Shown here: positions 7,628 to 16,559 of the stretch, in pieces | How the letters are laid out: the number at the start of each line of letters is the position of its first letter | Numbering within the stretch: the stretch's first letter is position 1 | The notes under the pieces: generated by a model | The model's database searches: none | What the model saw: the letters and a program-made list of their open reading frames with translations, nothing else | Told to the model about the DNA's origin: nothing | Translations under genes and position numbers: made by a program | DNA from: Burkholderia sp. Leaf177 | GTDB taxonomy: Bacteria; Pseudomonadota; Gammaproteobacteria; Burkholderiales; Burkholderiaceae | Assembly: GCF_001424345.1 (NCBI RefSeq) | Contig: NZ_LMPF01000004.1 | Coordinates: forward strand, 62,001-126,000 | Direction: 5' to 3' | DNA: 64,000 nt

Positions 7628-10600
7628 ATGCAAACCACCGACAACGCCACGATTTCCTACGAAGGCGCTTCTGTGCGACCCATCGGCGCACAAGGTCAGC
7701 AGCCGAACGCGAGCGCGCTCGCTCCGGACGCTACATTGGCCGACTACAAAGTCATCCGCCGTAACGGGACCGTGGTGTCGTTCGAGCCGTCGAAGATTTC
7801 CATCGCCGTGACGAAGGCATTTCTCGCTGTGAACGGCGGACAGGGCGCAGGCTCGGCGCGGGTGCGCGAGCTTGTCGAACAACTGACGCACAGCGTCGTG
7901 CGCGCGCTTGTGCGCAGCCGTCCGAACGGCGGCACGTTCCATATTGAAGATATTCAGGATCAGGTCGAACTCGCGCTGATGCGCGGCGGCGAGCACAACG
8001 TGGCGCGCGCTTACGTGCTGTATCGCGAGAAGCGCACGCAGGAACGCGCGCACGCGCCGGAAACGCGTGCGAACGCGCTCGGCATCAATGTGATCGACAA
8101 CGGCGTGTCGCATCCGCTGGACCTGGACGCGTTGAAGGCGCGGATCAACGAAGCCTGCGTGAATCTCGGCAGCGAAGTGAACGCGGACCCGATCGTCGCG
8201 GAAACGGTGAAGAACCTGTACGACGGCGTGCCGATGGCGCAAGTCTACGATTCGGCCATTCTCGCCGCGCGCACCATGATCGAAAAGGACCCGGCGTACA
8301 GCCAGGTCACCGCGCGCATCTTGCTGCACACGATTCGCCGCGAAATCTTGGAAGAAGATGTCTCGCAAGGCGAAATGTCGACGCGTTACGCCGAATACTT
8401 TCCGCTCTTCATCAAGCAGGGCGTGGAAGCGGAACTGCTCGACGAAAAACTCCAGCAATATGATTTGAAGCGTTTGGGCGCGGCACTCGATGCCGACCGC
8501 GACCTGCAATTCGGTTATCTGGGCCTGCAGACGCTGTACGACCGCTACTTCCTGCACAACGAAAACAAGCGCATCGAATTGCCGCAAGCGTTTTTCATGC
8601 GCGTCGCGATGGGCCTGGCGCTCAACGAAATCGACCGCGAAGCACGCGCTATCGAGTTCTATAACGTGCTGTCGAGCTTCGACTTCATGTCGTCCACGCC
8701 GACACTGTTCAATTCCGGCACGCGCCGTTCGCAATTGTCATCGTGCTATCTGACGACAGTTGCCGACGACCTCGACGGCATCTATGAGGCGCTGAAGGAA
8801 AACGCGCTGCTCTCGAAGTTCGCCGGTGGTCTGGGCAACGACTGGACGCGCGTGCGTGCGCTCGGTTCGCACATCAAGGGCACGAACGGCAAGTCGCAAG
8901 GCGTGGTGCCGTTCCTGAAGGTCGTGAACGACACTGCCGTCGCGGTGAACCAGGGCGGCAAGCGCAAGGGCGCGGTGTGCGCGTATCTGGAAACGTGGCA
9001 CCTCGATATCGAAGAATTCCTGGAACTGCGCAAGAACACGGGCGATGACCGTCGCCGCACGCACGACATGAACACGGCGAACTGGATTCCCGATCTGTTC
9101 ATGAAGCGCGTTCACGAAAACGGCGACTGGACGCTGTTCTCGCCCGCCAACACGCCGGATCTGCACGATCTGTTCGGCGCTGCATTCGAAAAAGCGTACG
9201 TGGCGTATGAAGAAAAAGCGGCGCGTGGCGAACTGAAGCTGTTCAAGAAGGTTCCTGCCGCGCAACTCTGGCGCAAGATGCTGGGCATGCTGTTCGAAAC
9301 GGGCCACCCGTGGATCACGTTCAAGGATCCGTGCAACATTCGTTCGCCGCAGCAGCATATTGGCGTAGTGCACTCGTCGAACCTGTGCACTGAAATCACG
9401 CTGAACACCAGCGACACCGAAATCGCCGTGTGCAATCTCGGCTCGGTGAACCTCGTCGCGCACATGAAGAAGCAAGCCGACGGCACGCTGGCGCTCGACC
9501 ACGAGAAGTTGAAGCGCACGGTCAGCGTCGCCATGCGCATGCTCGACAACGTCATCGACATCAATTACTACGCCGTTGCCAAGGCGCGTAATTCGAACCT
9601 GAAGCATCGTCCGGTCGGCATGGGCATCATGGGATTCCAGGACTGCCTGCACTTGCTGCGCACGCCGTATGCGTCGAAGGAAGCAGTCGATTTCGCCGAT
9701 ACCTCCATGGAAGCGGTCTGCTACTACGCGTACTACGCATCCACGGAACTCGCCGAAGAACGCGGCCGTTACTCGAGCTATCGCGGCTCGCTGTGGGATC
9801 GCGGCATTCTTCCGCAAGACTCGCTGAAGCTGCTCGCGGCAGAACGCGGCGGGTACGTGGAAGTGGACGACAGCGCGTCGATGGACTGGACCCAGCTGCG
9901 TTCGCGGATCGCAACGCACGGCATGCGCAATTCGAATTGCGTGGCAATTGCGCCGACGGCGACGATTTCGAACATCATCGGCGTGTCGGCTTGTATTGAA
10001 CCGACGTTCCAGAACCTGTACGTGAAGTCGAATCTGTCGGGTGAATTCACGGTCGTGAACGAATACCTGGTGCGTGACCTGAAGGAACGCGGACTGTGGG
10101 ACGAAGTCATGGTCTCCGACCTGAAGTACTTCGACGGCACGCTTTCGCGCATCGACCGGGTGCCGGCGGATTTGCGCGCCATCTACGCCACCGCGTTCGA
10201 ACTGGACGCGACCTGGGTCGTGGAAGCGGCATCGCGCCGTCAGAAATGGATCGATCAGGCGCAGTCGCTGAACATCTATATGGCGGGCGCGTCGGGCAAG
10301 AAGCTGGACGAGGTGTACAAGCTGGCGTGGCTGCGCGGCCTGAAGACCACGTATTACCTCCGCACGATGGCCGCAACGCACGTCGAGAAATCGACGGTCG
10401 CTCACGGTCAGCTGAACTCGGTGCCCTCGGGCAACTCGGACGGCGGTGCGGGTGGAGCGGGCGGTGCAAGCGGTACGAACGGCAGCGGCTTCGGCACGCA
10501 GGGTTCGCACGGGTCATCGACGGGCGGTTTCAACGCGGCCGCAATCGCGGCGCCGGCGGTGTCCGCGGCCGAGCAGGAAGCCGACGGTCCGGTCTGCATG

Positions 10601-10648
10601 ATGCGTCCGGGCGATGCCGGGTTTGACGAATGCGAGGCTTGCCAGTAA
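7628..10648 (+). CDS. nrdA: Ribonucleoside-diphosphate reductase large (alpha) subunit, class Ia
   Basis: 1006 residues from the ATG at 7628, with AGGAGA seven bases upstream. A TTG six bases earlier is less likely. It reduces ribonucleotides to deoxyribonucleotides with NrdB. An ATP-cone (about residues 40-137, VIRRNGTVVSFEPSKISIAV) gives allosteric control. Redox and radical cysteines fit the family: SSCYLT near 372, NLCTEI near 586 (thiyl Cys) and NSNCVAIAPTATISNI near 770. The C-terminal tail DECEACQ carries the CxxC pair that re-reduces the site. Unusually, a Gly/Ser-rich stretch of about 40 residues (near 930-970) precedes the tail and is probably a flexible tether. Paired NrdR boxes lie upstream. 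nrdB is 2.6 kb downstream, not adjacent. Confidence 0.96.
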   Translation: MQTTDNATISYEGASVRPIGAQGQQPNASALAPDATLADYKVIRRNGTVVSFEPSKISIAVTKAFLAVNGGQGAGSARVRELVEQLTHSVVRALVRSRPNGGTFHIEDIQDQVELALMRGGEHNVARAYVLYREKRTQERAHAPETRANALGINVIDNGVSHPLDLDALKARINEACVNLGSEVNADPIVAETVKNLYDGVPMAQVYDSAILAARTMIEKDPAYSQVTARILLHTIRREILEEDVSQGEMSTRYAEYFPLFIKQGVEAELLDEKLQQYDLKRLGAALDADRDLQFGYLGLQTLYDRYFLHNENKRIELPQAFFMRVAMGLALNEIDREARAIEFYNVLSSFDFMSSTPTLFNSGTRRSQLSSCYLTTVADDLDGIYEALKENALLSKFAGGLGNDWTRVRALGSHIKGTNGKSQGVVPFLKVVNDTAVAVNQGGKRKGAVCAYLETWHLDIEEFLELRKNTGDDRRRTHDMNTANWIPDLFMKRVHENGDWTLFSPANTPDLHDLFGAAFEKAYVAYEEKAARGELKLFKKVPAAQLWRKMLGMLFETGHPWITFKDPCNIRSPQQHIGVVHSSNLCTEITLNTSDTEIAVCNLGSVNLVAHMKKQADGTLALDHEKLKRTVSVAMRMLDNVIDINYYAVAKARNSNLKHRPVGMGIMGFQDCLHLLRTPYASKEAVDFADTSMEAVCYYAYYASTELAEERGRYSSYRGSLWDRGILPQDSLKLLAAERGGYVEVDDSASMDWTQLRSRIATHGMRNSNCVAIAPTATISNIIGVSACIEPTFQNLYVKSNLSGEFTVVNEYLVRDLKERGLWDEVMVSDLKYFDGTLSRIDRVPADLRAIYATAFELDATWVVEAASRRQKWIDQAQSLNIYMAGASGKKLDEVYKLAWLRGLKTTYYLRTMAATHVEKSTVAHGQLNSVPSGNSDGGAGGAGGASGTNGSGFGTQGSHGSSTGGFNAAAIAAPAVSAAEQEADGPVCMMRPGDAGFDECEACQ

Positions 10649-10658
10649 GAAGCTGCAG

Positions 10659-10686
10659 GCGACGGGTCGTGCAGATCACCCGTCGC
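10659..10686 (+). other. Stem-loop just after nrdA
   Basis: GCGACGGGT pairs with ACCCGTCGC across a 10-base loop, 11 bases past the nrdA stop. No T-tract follows, so it may stabilise the 3' end rather than terminate. Confidence 0.45.
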
Positions 10687-10712
10687 TGACAAGTAGTTAG
10701 CAGATAGCAGAG

Positions 10713-10777
10713 GCCGGTTCGAAAGCGGTTGTTCTTCCCAGTCAGGAAGTGGCGACCGGATTCGATACCGGCTTTTT
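10713..10777 (+). terminator. Likely rho-independent terminator of nrdA
   Basis: GCCGGT followed by TCGAA pairs, with a one-base bulge, with TTCGATACCGGC, closed by a structured loop and followed by TTTTT (10773-10777). It lies 65 bases past nrdA and just before the stop of the convergent transporter gene. Confidence 0.5.
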
Positions 10778-10794
10778 CCATTCGTACTCGCCGC

Positions 10795-12192
10795 TTACCC
10801 TCGTGTTCCCCGCGATATCTCGTGTCCGGCATCGTGCGAAAGCCGCGCAGTAATTGGAATCGAAAGAAATGAAAACATGCCGACAACCACAAACGCCGGC
10901 CAGAAGTCCGACCAGACCATTTGCGGATGTCCTTGCAGATCGTGAGAAATCTGCAGCGCGATCCCGCCGACGGTCACACCTAATCCCAGCGAAACCTGCT
11001 GGATAAAACTGCCGAGACTGGTCGCGCGCCCAACATCGCGGCTTTCAATCTCCGCATACGTGAGCGAGTTGAGGCTCGTAAATTGCAACGCCGGGAAAAA
11101 TCCGCCGAGCAGTACGACGGCCCAGATGAGCCACGTCGGCGTGCCGGGGTAGAACATGCCGCACGCCGCGATCGCGATACCCGAGAGCGCCGCGTTCACC
11201 ATCAGCGTCTGCCGGAAGCCGAAGCGATGCAACACGCGCGAGGCCAGCGAGCGCATGAACATGCCGCCGACCGCCGACGCGCACGTGATCGAACCCGACT
11301 TGAATGCGCTCATACCCAGTCCTTCCTGCATGGCGAGCGGCAGCAGGAACGGCACGGCGCCGAGGCCAATGCGAAACAGCGAACCGCCGACCACGCTTGC
11401 CTGGAACGTGGGCACGCGCAGGAAGCTGAGATCGAGCAGCGGCAGCTTGATGCGCCGCGAGTGCAGGAAATACAGCACGAGAAAAACCACGCCGCCGAGC
11501 GCCATGCCCGCCGCAACGCGATCCGTGACCAGCTCGCCGCCGATCAGCGATAGTCCGAGGAGGAACAGCGTTCCGCCCATCGCCGATAAAAAGAAGCCGA
11601 GCCAGTCGAGCGGTCCCGGATGCGCCTCGCGCACGTTCGCAATGTATTTGTTAGTGAGGTAGATCCCCGCGATGCCTATCGGGATGTTGATGAAGAAAAT
11701 CAGGCGCCAGTGCAGATAGGTCGTGATGAAACCGCCGAGCAGCGGGCCGACTGCGGGACCGAACATGGCGGGCAACGACAGATAGTTCATCGCGCGGATG
11801 AATTCGGAGCGGCGCACCGAGCGGAAGATGATGATCCGCCCGACCGGCACCATCATCGCGCCGCCCACGCCTTGCACGAAGCGCGCGAGCGTGAAGGGAA
11901 TCAGCGAAGTGGAGGCCGCGCACAGGATCGAACCGGCCACGAAGATGCCGATGGCAAGACGAAAGATGGTGCGTGCGCCGAAGCGGTCGGCGACCCAGCC
12001 GCAGATTGGAATGAACACGCCGAGGCCGAGCACATAACTCGTGACGGCAATCTTTAGTGTTACAGGATCGCGGCCGAAAGCTTTGGCCATTTCGGGGATC
12101 GCGGTGACGATGACATTGGCATCGACGCTTTCCATGAACATCGCGCATGCGACGATGAGAGGGGCAACGAAAGCTTTGATGGCTAGCGACAT
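10795..12192 (-). CDS. MFS transporter, DHA2 (EmrB/QacA-like) drug:H+ antiporter family
   Basis: 465 residues with about 14 hydrophobic segments, as expected for DHA2 rather than the 12-segment DHA1 group. The N-terminal segment includes MFMESVDANVIVTAIPEMAK, typical of the first helix of this family, and loop 2-3 has GWVADRFGARTIF (MFS motif A). Helix 5 has the glycine/proline-rich PAMFGPAVGPLLGGF (motif C, the antiporter signature). These proteins export drugs or metabolites using the proton gradient; the substrate cannot be read from sequence. It is convergent with nrdA and divergent from the DUF3820 gene. No regulator gene is adjacent. Confidence 0.88.
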   Translation of the reverse strand: MSLAIKAFVAPLIVACAMFMESVDANVIVTAIPEMAKAFGRDPVTLKIAVTSYVLGLGVFIPICGWVADRFGARTIFRLAIGIFVAGSILCAASTSLIPFTLARFVQGVGGAMMVPVGRIIIFRSVRRSEFIRAMNYLSLPAMFGPAVGPLLGGFITTYLHWRLIFFINIPIGIAGIYLTNKYIANVREAHPGPLDWLGFFLSAMGGTLFLLGLSLIGGELVTDRVAAGMALGGVVFLVLYFLHSRRIKLPLLDLSFLRVPTFQASVVGGSLFRIGLGAVPFLLPLAMQEGLGMSAFKSGSITCASAVGGMFMRSLASRVLHRFGFRQTLMVNAALSGIAIAACGMFYPGTPTWLIWAVVLLGGFFPALQFTSLNSLTYAEIESRDVGRATSLGSFIQQVSLGLGVTVGGIALQISHDLQGHPQMVWSDFWPAFVVVGMFSFLSIPITARLSHDAGHEISRGTRG

Positions 12193-12327
12193 GGAGAACT
12201 GAAGGGGATCTCTTCGCGGCGGGAGTTGCGATTATGGCATCGATATCAAGGCAGCGACATCGCGAAGTGCCGCGGGGCTTTCGCATTGAGCGCGACTTCG
12301 CGCAGTAAAAACACATGGAGCACGACG

Positions 12328-12546
12328 ATGGACCCCGAAGATTTGCAGCGTCTCGTCACGCAAAAAATGCCTTACGGAAAGTACAAGGACCGCTTACTCG
12401 CGGACCTGCCGGGTCACTACCTTGCATGGTTTGCGCGTGAGGGTTTTCCTGCAGGACAGCTCGGCCGGCTGCTCTTGCTGATGCACGAAATCGATCACAA
12501 CAATCTGCGTGAACTGCTCGCGCCGTTGCGTGACAAACGCGCTTGA
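12328..12546 (+). CDS. DUF3820 family small protein
   Basis: 72 residues from the ATG at 12328, with GGAG seven bases upstream. The in-frame upstream extension is not family-like. The conserved core KMPYGKYKDRLLADLPGHYL, then WF.REGFP.GQLG, is characteristic of DUF3820 (function unknown), resembling the motif that opens 'putative quorum-sensing-regulated virulence factor' annotations. The glycine-containing turn and acidic/basic mix suggest a soluble fold. It lies between the divergent transporter gene and the long nrdB leader and may be cotranscribed with neither. Confidence 0.82.
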   Translation: MDPEDLQRLVTQKMPYGKYKDRLLADLPGHYLAWFAREGFPAGQLGRLLLLMHEIDHNNLRELLAPLRDKRA

Positions 12547-12617
12547 ACGCGATGCTGAGCAAGGCTTCGCCGCGTGATTTCGATACCCGGATTCGCGCTT
12601 GCACGATGCGCCTACTT

Positions 12618-12664
12618 GTACTATAGGTAGTTTGTGCTGACCTGAAGGACCCAAGATTTTGTGT
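12618..12664 (+). promoter_or_regulatory. Pair of degenerate NrdR-like boxes upstream of nrdB
   Basis: GTACTATAGGTAGTTT (12618-12633) and ACCCAAGATTTTGTGT (12649-12664) each match about 12 of 16 NrdR consensus positions. They start exactly 31 bp apart, the same offset as at nrdA. Each box alone would be weak. The spacing and the downstream gene make the call plausible. Confidence 0.45.
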
Positions 12665-12673
12665 TTTTCACCT

Positions 12674-12701
12674 TTGCGATGAAGGCATCGGGTGCTACAC
12701 T
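12674..12701 (+). promoter_or_regulatory. Putative promoter of nrdB
   Basis: The -35 TTGCGA (12674-12679) and extended -10 TGCTACACT (ending 12701) have a 16-bp spacer. An alternative, TTGCAC (12599-12604) with TATAGG (12622-12627) at 17 bp, would put the -10 inside the first NrdR-like box. Confidence 0.4.
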
Positions 12702-13165
12702 TTCACCATGGAAACACGACGCGAAAGCGCTTCGTTTCCACTGCGAGACAGATGGGTTTCGAGGGCGTTGTAGAGAGCGCCCGAGCGATCAAAAAACGTG
12801 TCGCGGAAGATCAGATTCAAAGCTTTGCTTGTGTGCATCGCGAAGATCGACTTAACTTGATTGAACGCGTCGCGCATCGTACGAACTTGCAGCACATTCA
12901 TTTGCATCAACACGCGGGCGAGTCAGGATTTCATCGAAGGCAACTGAAGTTCGAATGCAACGAAAGTCACTGGACGTCACGCTTCAAAAGACACACGCAA
13001 GATGATTCGCAGCAACGCATCACACCGCTGCGAAGAACGTGAAAGAACACTGCGAGAGCACTGCATCGAACACGTTCAGCAACGTCTTGCATGAAGCTTC
13101 AAGCAGTGAGCTCAACGCAAAGTGTTGTATGCAAGTAGCAGCGTCAACACGAAAACAGGATTTTT

Positions 13166-13249
13166 ATGAGCAAGCTCTTTTATCGCTCATGGAAAGATGG
13201 TACAAACCGATCTAAATTGATGGTGAGAATTTATGCTCAACTGGGATGA
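13166..13249 (+). CDS. Possible 27-residue leader ORF overlapping nrdB start
   Basis: ATG at 13166, with AGGA five bases upstream, encodes [20 protein letters not shown] plus seven residues and stops inside nrdB, a 17-base overlap. The arrangement would allow translational coupling. The sequence also contains a short inverted repeat (ATGAGC with GCTCAT). There is no homology evidence; it may be chance. Confidence 0.25.
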   Translation: MSKLFYRSWKDGTNRSKLMVRIYAQLG

Positions 13250-14504
13250 CGAGACCACTGCCGTAACTCCCTCGAACGGTTCGCAACACAACACGTTGCG
13301 TAACCCGGCAGGTCAGGTTGCCGGCGTCAGTCAGGCATCACGCGCAGCTGCTCCGGGCGCTGCGCATGCTGCGGGTCATGGCGTTCTTCAAGCTGCCCAT
13401 CAAACGCCAGCAGGCGCGAACATTTTTGCGAGCGACTTCGTGGCTCCCGCTGCACCAAGCGCCAGCGACATCGAGGCTGCAAGTGCAAAGCGGGTGAATG
13501 TAGCGGACAAGCGCATCATCAACGGCAAGACCGACGTGAACCAGTTGGTGCCGTTCAAGTACAAGTGGGCGTGGGAAAAGTATCTGGCGGGTTGTGCGAA
13601 CCACTGGATGCCGCAGGAAGTGAACATGTCGCGCGACATCGCGTTGTGGAAAGATCCGAACGGTCTGTCCGACGACGAGCGCCGCATCGTAAAGCGCAAC
13701 CTCGGTTTCTTCGTGACGGCGGATTCGCTGGCGGCGAACAACATCGTGCTCGGCACGTATCGCCACATCACCGCGCCGGAGTGCCGCCAGTTCTTGCTGC
13801 GCCAGGCGTTCGAGGAAGCAATCCATACGCACGCGTATCAGTACATCGTCGAGTCGCTGGGTCTGGACGAGAGCGAAATCTTCAACGCGTATCACGAGGT
13901 CGACTCGATTCGCGCGAAGGACGAGTTCCTGATTCCGTTCATCAACACGCTGACTGATCCGGCCTTCACCACGGGCACGCTCGAAGCGGACCAGAAATTG
14001 CTGAAGTCGTTGATCGTGTTTGCTTGCGTGATGGAAGGCTTGTTCTTCTACGTCGGCTTTACGCAGATTCTGGCGCTGGGTCGTCAGAACAAGATGACGG
14101 GCGCGGCGGAGCAGTATCAATACATCCTGCGCGACGAGTCGATGCACTGCAATTTCGGTATCGACCTGATCAACCAGATCAAGCTCGAAGAACCGCAATT
14201 GTGGACACCGGAATTCCGCGCGGAGATCCGCGAGATTTTCCAGCAGGCTGTTGAACTCGAGTACCGGTATGCAGAAGACACGATGCCGCGCGGCGTGCTC
14301 GGTCTGAATGCATCCATGTTCAAGAGCTATTTGCGCTTCATCTGTAATCGTCGATGCCAGCAGATCGGCCTCGACACGCTGTTCCCGAACGAGGAAAATC
14401 CGTTCCCGTGGATGAGCGAGATGATCGACTTGAAGAAGGAGCGCAACTTCTTTGAGACGCGAGTAATCGAGTATCAAACTGGCGGCGCGCTGACCTGGGA
14501 ATAA
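13233..14504 (+). CDS. nrdB: Ribonucleoside-diphosphate reductase small (beta) subunit, class Ia
   Basis: 423 residues, longer than the 350-380 typical of NrdB because of an Ala/Gln/His-rich N-terminal extension of roughly 80 residues. The ferritin-like core holds the diiron centre and tyrosyl radical that start catalysis in Nrd[10 protein letters not shown] supplies iron ligands Glu195 and His198 and the radical Tyr202 (my count). An upstream carboxylate lies in [12 protein letters not shown], and a later pair lies in [12 protein letters not shown]. The C-terminal tail, which docks on NrdA, ends GGALTWE. The start has GGTGAGA seven bases upstream. The gene is separated from nrdA but shares NrdR-like sites. 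Confidence 0.96.
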   Translation: MLNWDDETTAVTPSNGSQHNTLRNPAGQVAGVSQASRAAAPGAAHAAGHGVLQAAHQTPAGANIFASDFVAPAAPSASDIEAASAKRVNVADKRIINGKTDVNQLVPFKYKWAWEKYLAGCANHWMPQEVNMSRDIALWKDPNGLSDDERRIVKRNLGFFVTADSLAANNIVLGTYRHITAPECRQFLLRQAFEEAIHTHAYQYIVESLGLDESEIFNAYHEVDSIRAKDEFLIPFINTLTDPAFTTGTLEADQKLLKSLIVFACVMEGLFFYVGFTQILALGRQNKMTGAAEQYQYILRDESMHCNFGIDLINQIKLEEPQLWTPEFRAEIREIFQQAVELEYRYAEDTMPRGVLGLNASMFKSYLRFICNRRCQQIGLDTLFPNEENPFPWMSEMIDLKKERNFFETRVIEYQTGGALTWE

Positions 14505-15027
14505 ACGGGAAAGCGAATCAGCGTCAGCCGCGGCAATGGACGCATTGCCGCTACGAATGAGATGCAGACCGGGCGCCTCTTCAGGGCGCCGAGTAAGACG
14601 GGTGATTAGCAAACCGGCGCTTGTGCGTGCAATCGAGATTGTTCGCGCGCCGGTCCAACAGGTTTAGGAGAACGGTCGCCTGATGCAAAGTGCGCCTTGT
14701 GGCTTGACAGCCCATATAGATGACAGGCGTTTTGCGGACCCTTCAGTGGGACGGGCAAACTTCCCCCCGAAATATGCCGTCGGCAGTGCCGATGGTCCGA
14801 TCAAGCGATTGCCGGCACCTTCTTCTGGTGCTGACTTAATTTGGCGCGCGGTGCCTTGTGGCATCGCGCGCCTTGCCGTATTCATTAGCGTAAGCAAGCT
14901 CCATCAGCGTACGCCGATGAATAATCCGCTTCGCAGCGTGCGTCGTGAGAAGCCCACGCGGGAAGCGGGTTTTGACGAAGGGTGTTGTTTGAACTGACTC
15001 TCATCTTGAAACCTGAAGGAGAAAATG
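14505..15027 (+). other. 523-base intergenic region nrdB to H1-like gene
   Basis: No confident gene. A 104-codon frame (14683-14997) opens 13 bases after a TAGGAGA but resembles nothing known to me. A strong hairpin lies at 14843-14872. GGCGCC repeats near 14575-14592 form a smaller stem after nrdB, without a U-tract. Confidence 0.5.
14843..14872. other. Strong 13-bp stem-loop
   Basis: GGCGCGCGGTGCC and GGCATCGCGCGCC pair over 13 positions (one G-T) with a TTGT loop. The + strand downstream is TTGCCGTATTC, a poor U-tract. It could be a processing or stability element. Confidence 0.5.
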
Positions 15028-15756
15028 ATGGCATTAGCCAAGAAATCCGTCGCAAAGAAGGCTGCAGCAAAACCGGCCGTGAAGAAGACGGCTGCCAAGA
15101 AGGCAACGGCAGCGAAGAAGGCTCCGGCAGCTAAGAAAGTAGCCGCCAAGAAAGTCGCGACCAAGAAAGTCGCAGTGAAGAAGGTCGCGGCGAAGAAGGT
15201 TGCAGCGAAGAAAGTTGCCGCCAAGAAGGCGCCGGCCAAGAAAGTTGCAGCCAAGAAAGTTGCAGTGAAGAAGGTCGCAGCGAAGAAGGCTCCGGCGAAG
15301 AAGGCTCCGGCGAAGAAAGCTGCTGCCAAGAAGGCGCCGGCGAAGAAGGCTGCTGCTAAAAAGGCGCCTGCCAAGAAGGCTCCTGCGAAGAAAGCCGCTG
15401 CCAAGAAGGCGCCTGCTAAAAAGGCTGCTGCCAAAAAGGCGCCTGCTAAGAAGGCACCTGCCAAAAAGGCGGCCGCCAAAAAGGCTGCGCCCGCCAAGAA
15501 GGCTGCCCCTGCTGCGAAGAAGGCTGCGCCCGCGAAGAAAGCTGCAACGCCTGCTCCTGCCGCAGCTCCCGCTGCAGCACCGGCGCCGGTTGCCAAAAAG
15601 GCTCCGGCCAAGAAGGCTGCCGCTGCGAAGAAGACGACTGCTGTAGCACCGGCAACGACCGCAACGACTCCCGCAGCGCCGGCTCCGGCTGCAACGGTCA
15701 AGACGGCGTTGAACCCGGCAGCTGCATGGCCGTTCCCGACGGGCAGCCGTCCGTAA
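15028..15756 (+). CDS. Histone H1-like DNA-binding protein with AKK/AAKK repeats
   Basis: 242 residues from the second of two adjacent ATGs (15028), with AAGGAG six bases upstream; 15025 is the alternative. Residues about 5-205 are almost entirely lysine and alanine in [12 protein letters not shown] and VAAKK units. This composition matches the C-terminal tails of eukaryotic H1 and bacterial Hc1/AlgP-like proteins. A proline/alanine segment follows, and the protein ends [14 protein letters not shown], a tail I associate with the Burkholderia H1-like proteins. It probably coats or condenses DNA non-specifically. The repeats are prone to expansion, so length may vary between strains. A double terminator follows. 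Confidence 0.9.
   Translation: MALAKKSVAKKAAAKPAVKKTAAKKATAAKKAPAAKKVAAKKVATKKVAVKKVAAKKVAAKKVAAKKAPAKKVAAKKVAVKKVAAKKAPAKKAPAKKAAAKKAPAKKAAAKKAPAKKAPAKKAAAKKAPAKKAAAKKAPAKKAPAKKAAAKKAAPAKKAAPAAKKAAPAKKAATPAPAAAPAAAPAPVAKKAPAKKAAAAKKTTAVAPATTATTPAAPAPAATVKTALNPAAAWPFPTGSRP
15073..15640 (+). repeat. Degenerate triplet-rich coding repeat (Lys/Ala codons)
   Basis: Imperfect tandem copies of 9-15 base units built on GCC AAG AAG and GCG AAG AAG, encoding AKK/APAKK. Synonymous codon variation (AAG/AAA, GCN) shows it is selected as protein, not a simple-sequence satellite. Confidence 0.85.
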
Positions 15757-15824
15757 GCGCAGGATGTACTGCAGTAAATCGACACACCTTGTGTGTCTCG
15801 CGGCCGCGTAGTGCTACGCGGTCC

Positions 15825-15862
15825 AAACCCGCTGTCCGGTTTATATCGGCGGCGGGTTTTTT
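15825..15862 (+). terminator. Terminator of the H1-like gene
   Basis: AAACCCGC (15825-15832) pairs with GCGGGTTT (15852-15859), followed by a T run to 15862. Two smaller hairpins, GACACAC/GTGTGTC (15781-15797) and CCGCGTA/TACGCGG (15804-15821), lie just before it. Confidence 0.85.
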
Positions 15863-15872
15863 CATGAGCGAA

Positions 15873-15908
15873 AAAAACGCATGTGCCCGTTAAGGCACAT
15901 GCGTTTTT
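15873..15908. terminator. Bidirectional terminator before glycine-zipper gene
   Basis: AAAAACGCATGTGCC and GGCACATGCGTTTTT form a perfect 15-bp stem with loop CGTTAA. A and T tracts on both sides fit the convergent gene ends. Confidence 0.92.
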
Positions 15909-15954
15909 CTTTAGCCCGGCGCGACTGATGAATCGCACCGGCGCATCAAAGCAG

Positions 15955-16431
15955 TCAGTGCGTCACACGCGTCACGCCGCCGCTCGACAATAAGCGAACA
16001 CGTTCGCCCGCCTGGAACACTTCGCCGGTCGCGGTTTGGGTGATGGCGCGCATGTCGCCGTTATCCAGCCGCACCGTGATCTCCAATCCGTTCTGCGTGG
16101 CGACGCCGTTCTCAACCGCGTTACCCGCCACCGCACCCGCGATACCGCCAACGATACCCGTCAGGATCGAGCCGCGTCCGCCGCCCAGTGCACTGCCTGC
16201 CACTGCGCCCAACGCGCCGCCGCCGATAGCACCAAGGCCGCTCGGCTGGCCGTTGTTCGAGCTGATCTTCACGCCGCGCACGCTGTCGACAGTACCCATG
16301 CGGACCGTTTCTTCGCGTTGTGCCTGCGACGCCGTGTAGACGTCCGGCGAGCTGCTGTTATACGCGCATCCCGTCACAAAGACGGTGCTTATCAGCGCTG
16401 CTGCCAGCGCTATTCGACTTGTCATGTTCAT
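15955..16431 (-). CDS. SlyB/Pcp-like glycine-zipper outer-membrane lipoprotein
   Basis: 158 residues. A signal sequence ends in lipobox VTGC (Cys about 22), so it is likely lipid-anchored to the outer membrane. The central region (about residues 67-108: [19 protein letters not shown], then [16 protein letters not shown]) is a glycine-zipper pair of the 17-kDa surface antigen / SlyB family. A short C-terminal beta-rich part follows. SlyB-type proteins contribute to envelope integrity and are often PhoP-regulated in enterobacteria; regulation here is unknown. A second in-frame ATG two codons in is an alternative start. Monocistronic by context. Confidence 0.88.
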   Translation of the reverse strand: MNMTSRIALAAALISTVFVTGCAYNSSSPDVYTASQAQREETVRMGTVDSVRGVKISSNNGQPSGLGAIGGGALGAVAGSALGGGRGSILTGIVGGIAGAVAGNAVENGVATQNGLEITVRLDNGDMRAITQTATGEVFQAGERVRLLSSGGVTRVTH

Positions 16432-16559
16432 TCTCTACTCCCACTGAATTACAGCCGTCCGTGGCACTTCTCGCCAACAGCCGGCTGCACCTGTCATTGC
16501 TGAAGCAGCACTTGGTCTGCTTCATTACTTTTGCTGCTTTACTGCTCCAAGCCAAGTTC

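Larger units (their letters stand above)
12547..13232 (+). other. 686-base non-coding region upstream of nrdB
   Basis: No gene here could be recognised. It contains a pair of NrdR-like boxes and a promoter candidate near its left end, then about 460 bases of leader with no clear structure. A short ORF sits just before nrdB. Several frames stay open for 60-116 codons, but none resembles a known protein. Confidence 0.6.

Noticed and set aside
7304..8734. 476-codon minus-strand frame covering the nrdA leader and 5' end
   Set aside because: Shadow frame; the promoter and NrdR boxes on the other strand explain this region.
8738..10510. 590-codon minus-strand frame across nrdA
   Set aside because: Antisense shadow of nrdA; composition is Arg/His/Val-rich without any domain.
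10649..10794. Possible tRNA suggested by GGTTCGA after nrdA
   Set aside because: No cloverleaf could be drawn; the bases instead form the terminator stem.
12692..13042. 116-codon frame in the nrdB leader
   Set aside because: No recognisable domain, biased Arg/His composition and no convincing ribosome site.
15073..15640. Short regular repeats considered as CRISPR
   Set aside because: Units are 9-15 bases, contiguous and in coding frame; no spacers.
14904..15938. 344-codon Ala/Phe-rich minus-strand frame
   Set aside because: Reverse reading of the Lys/Ala repeat gene, which yields Phe/Leu-Ala strings.
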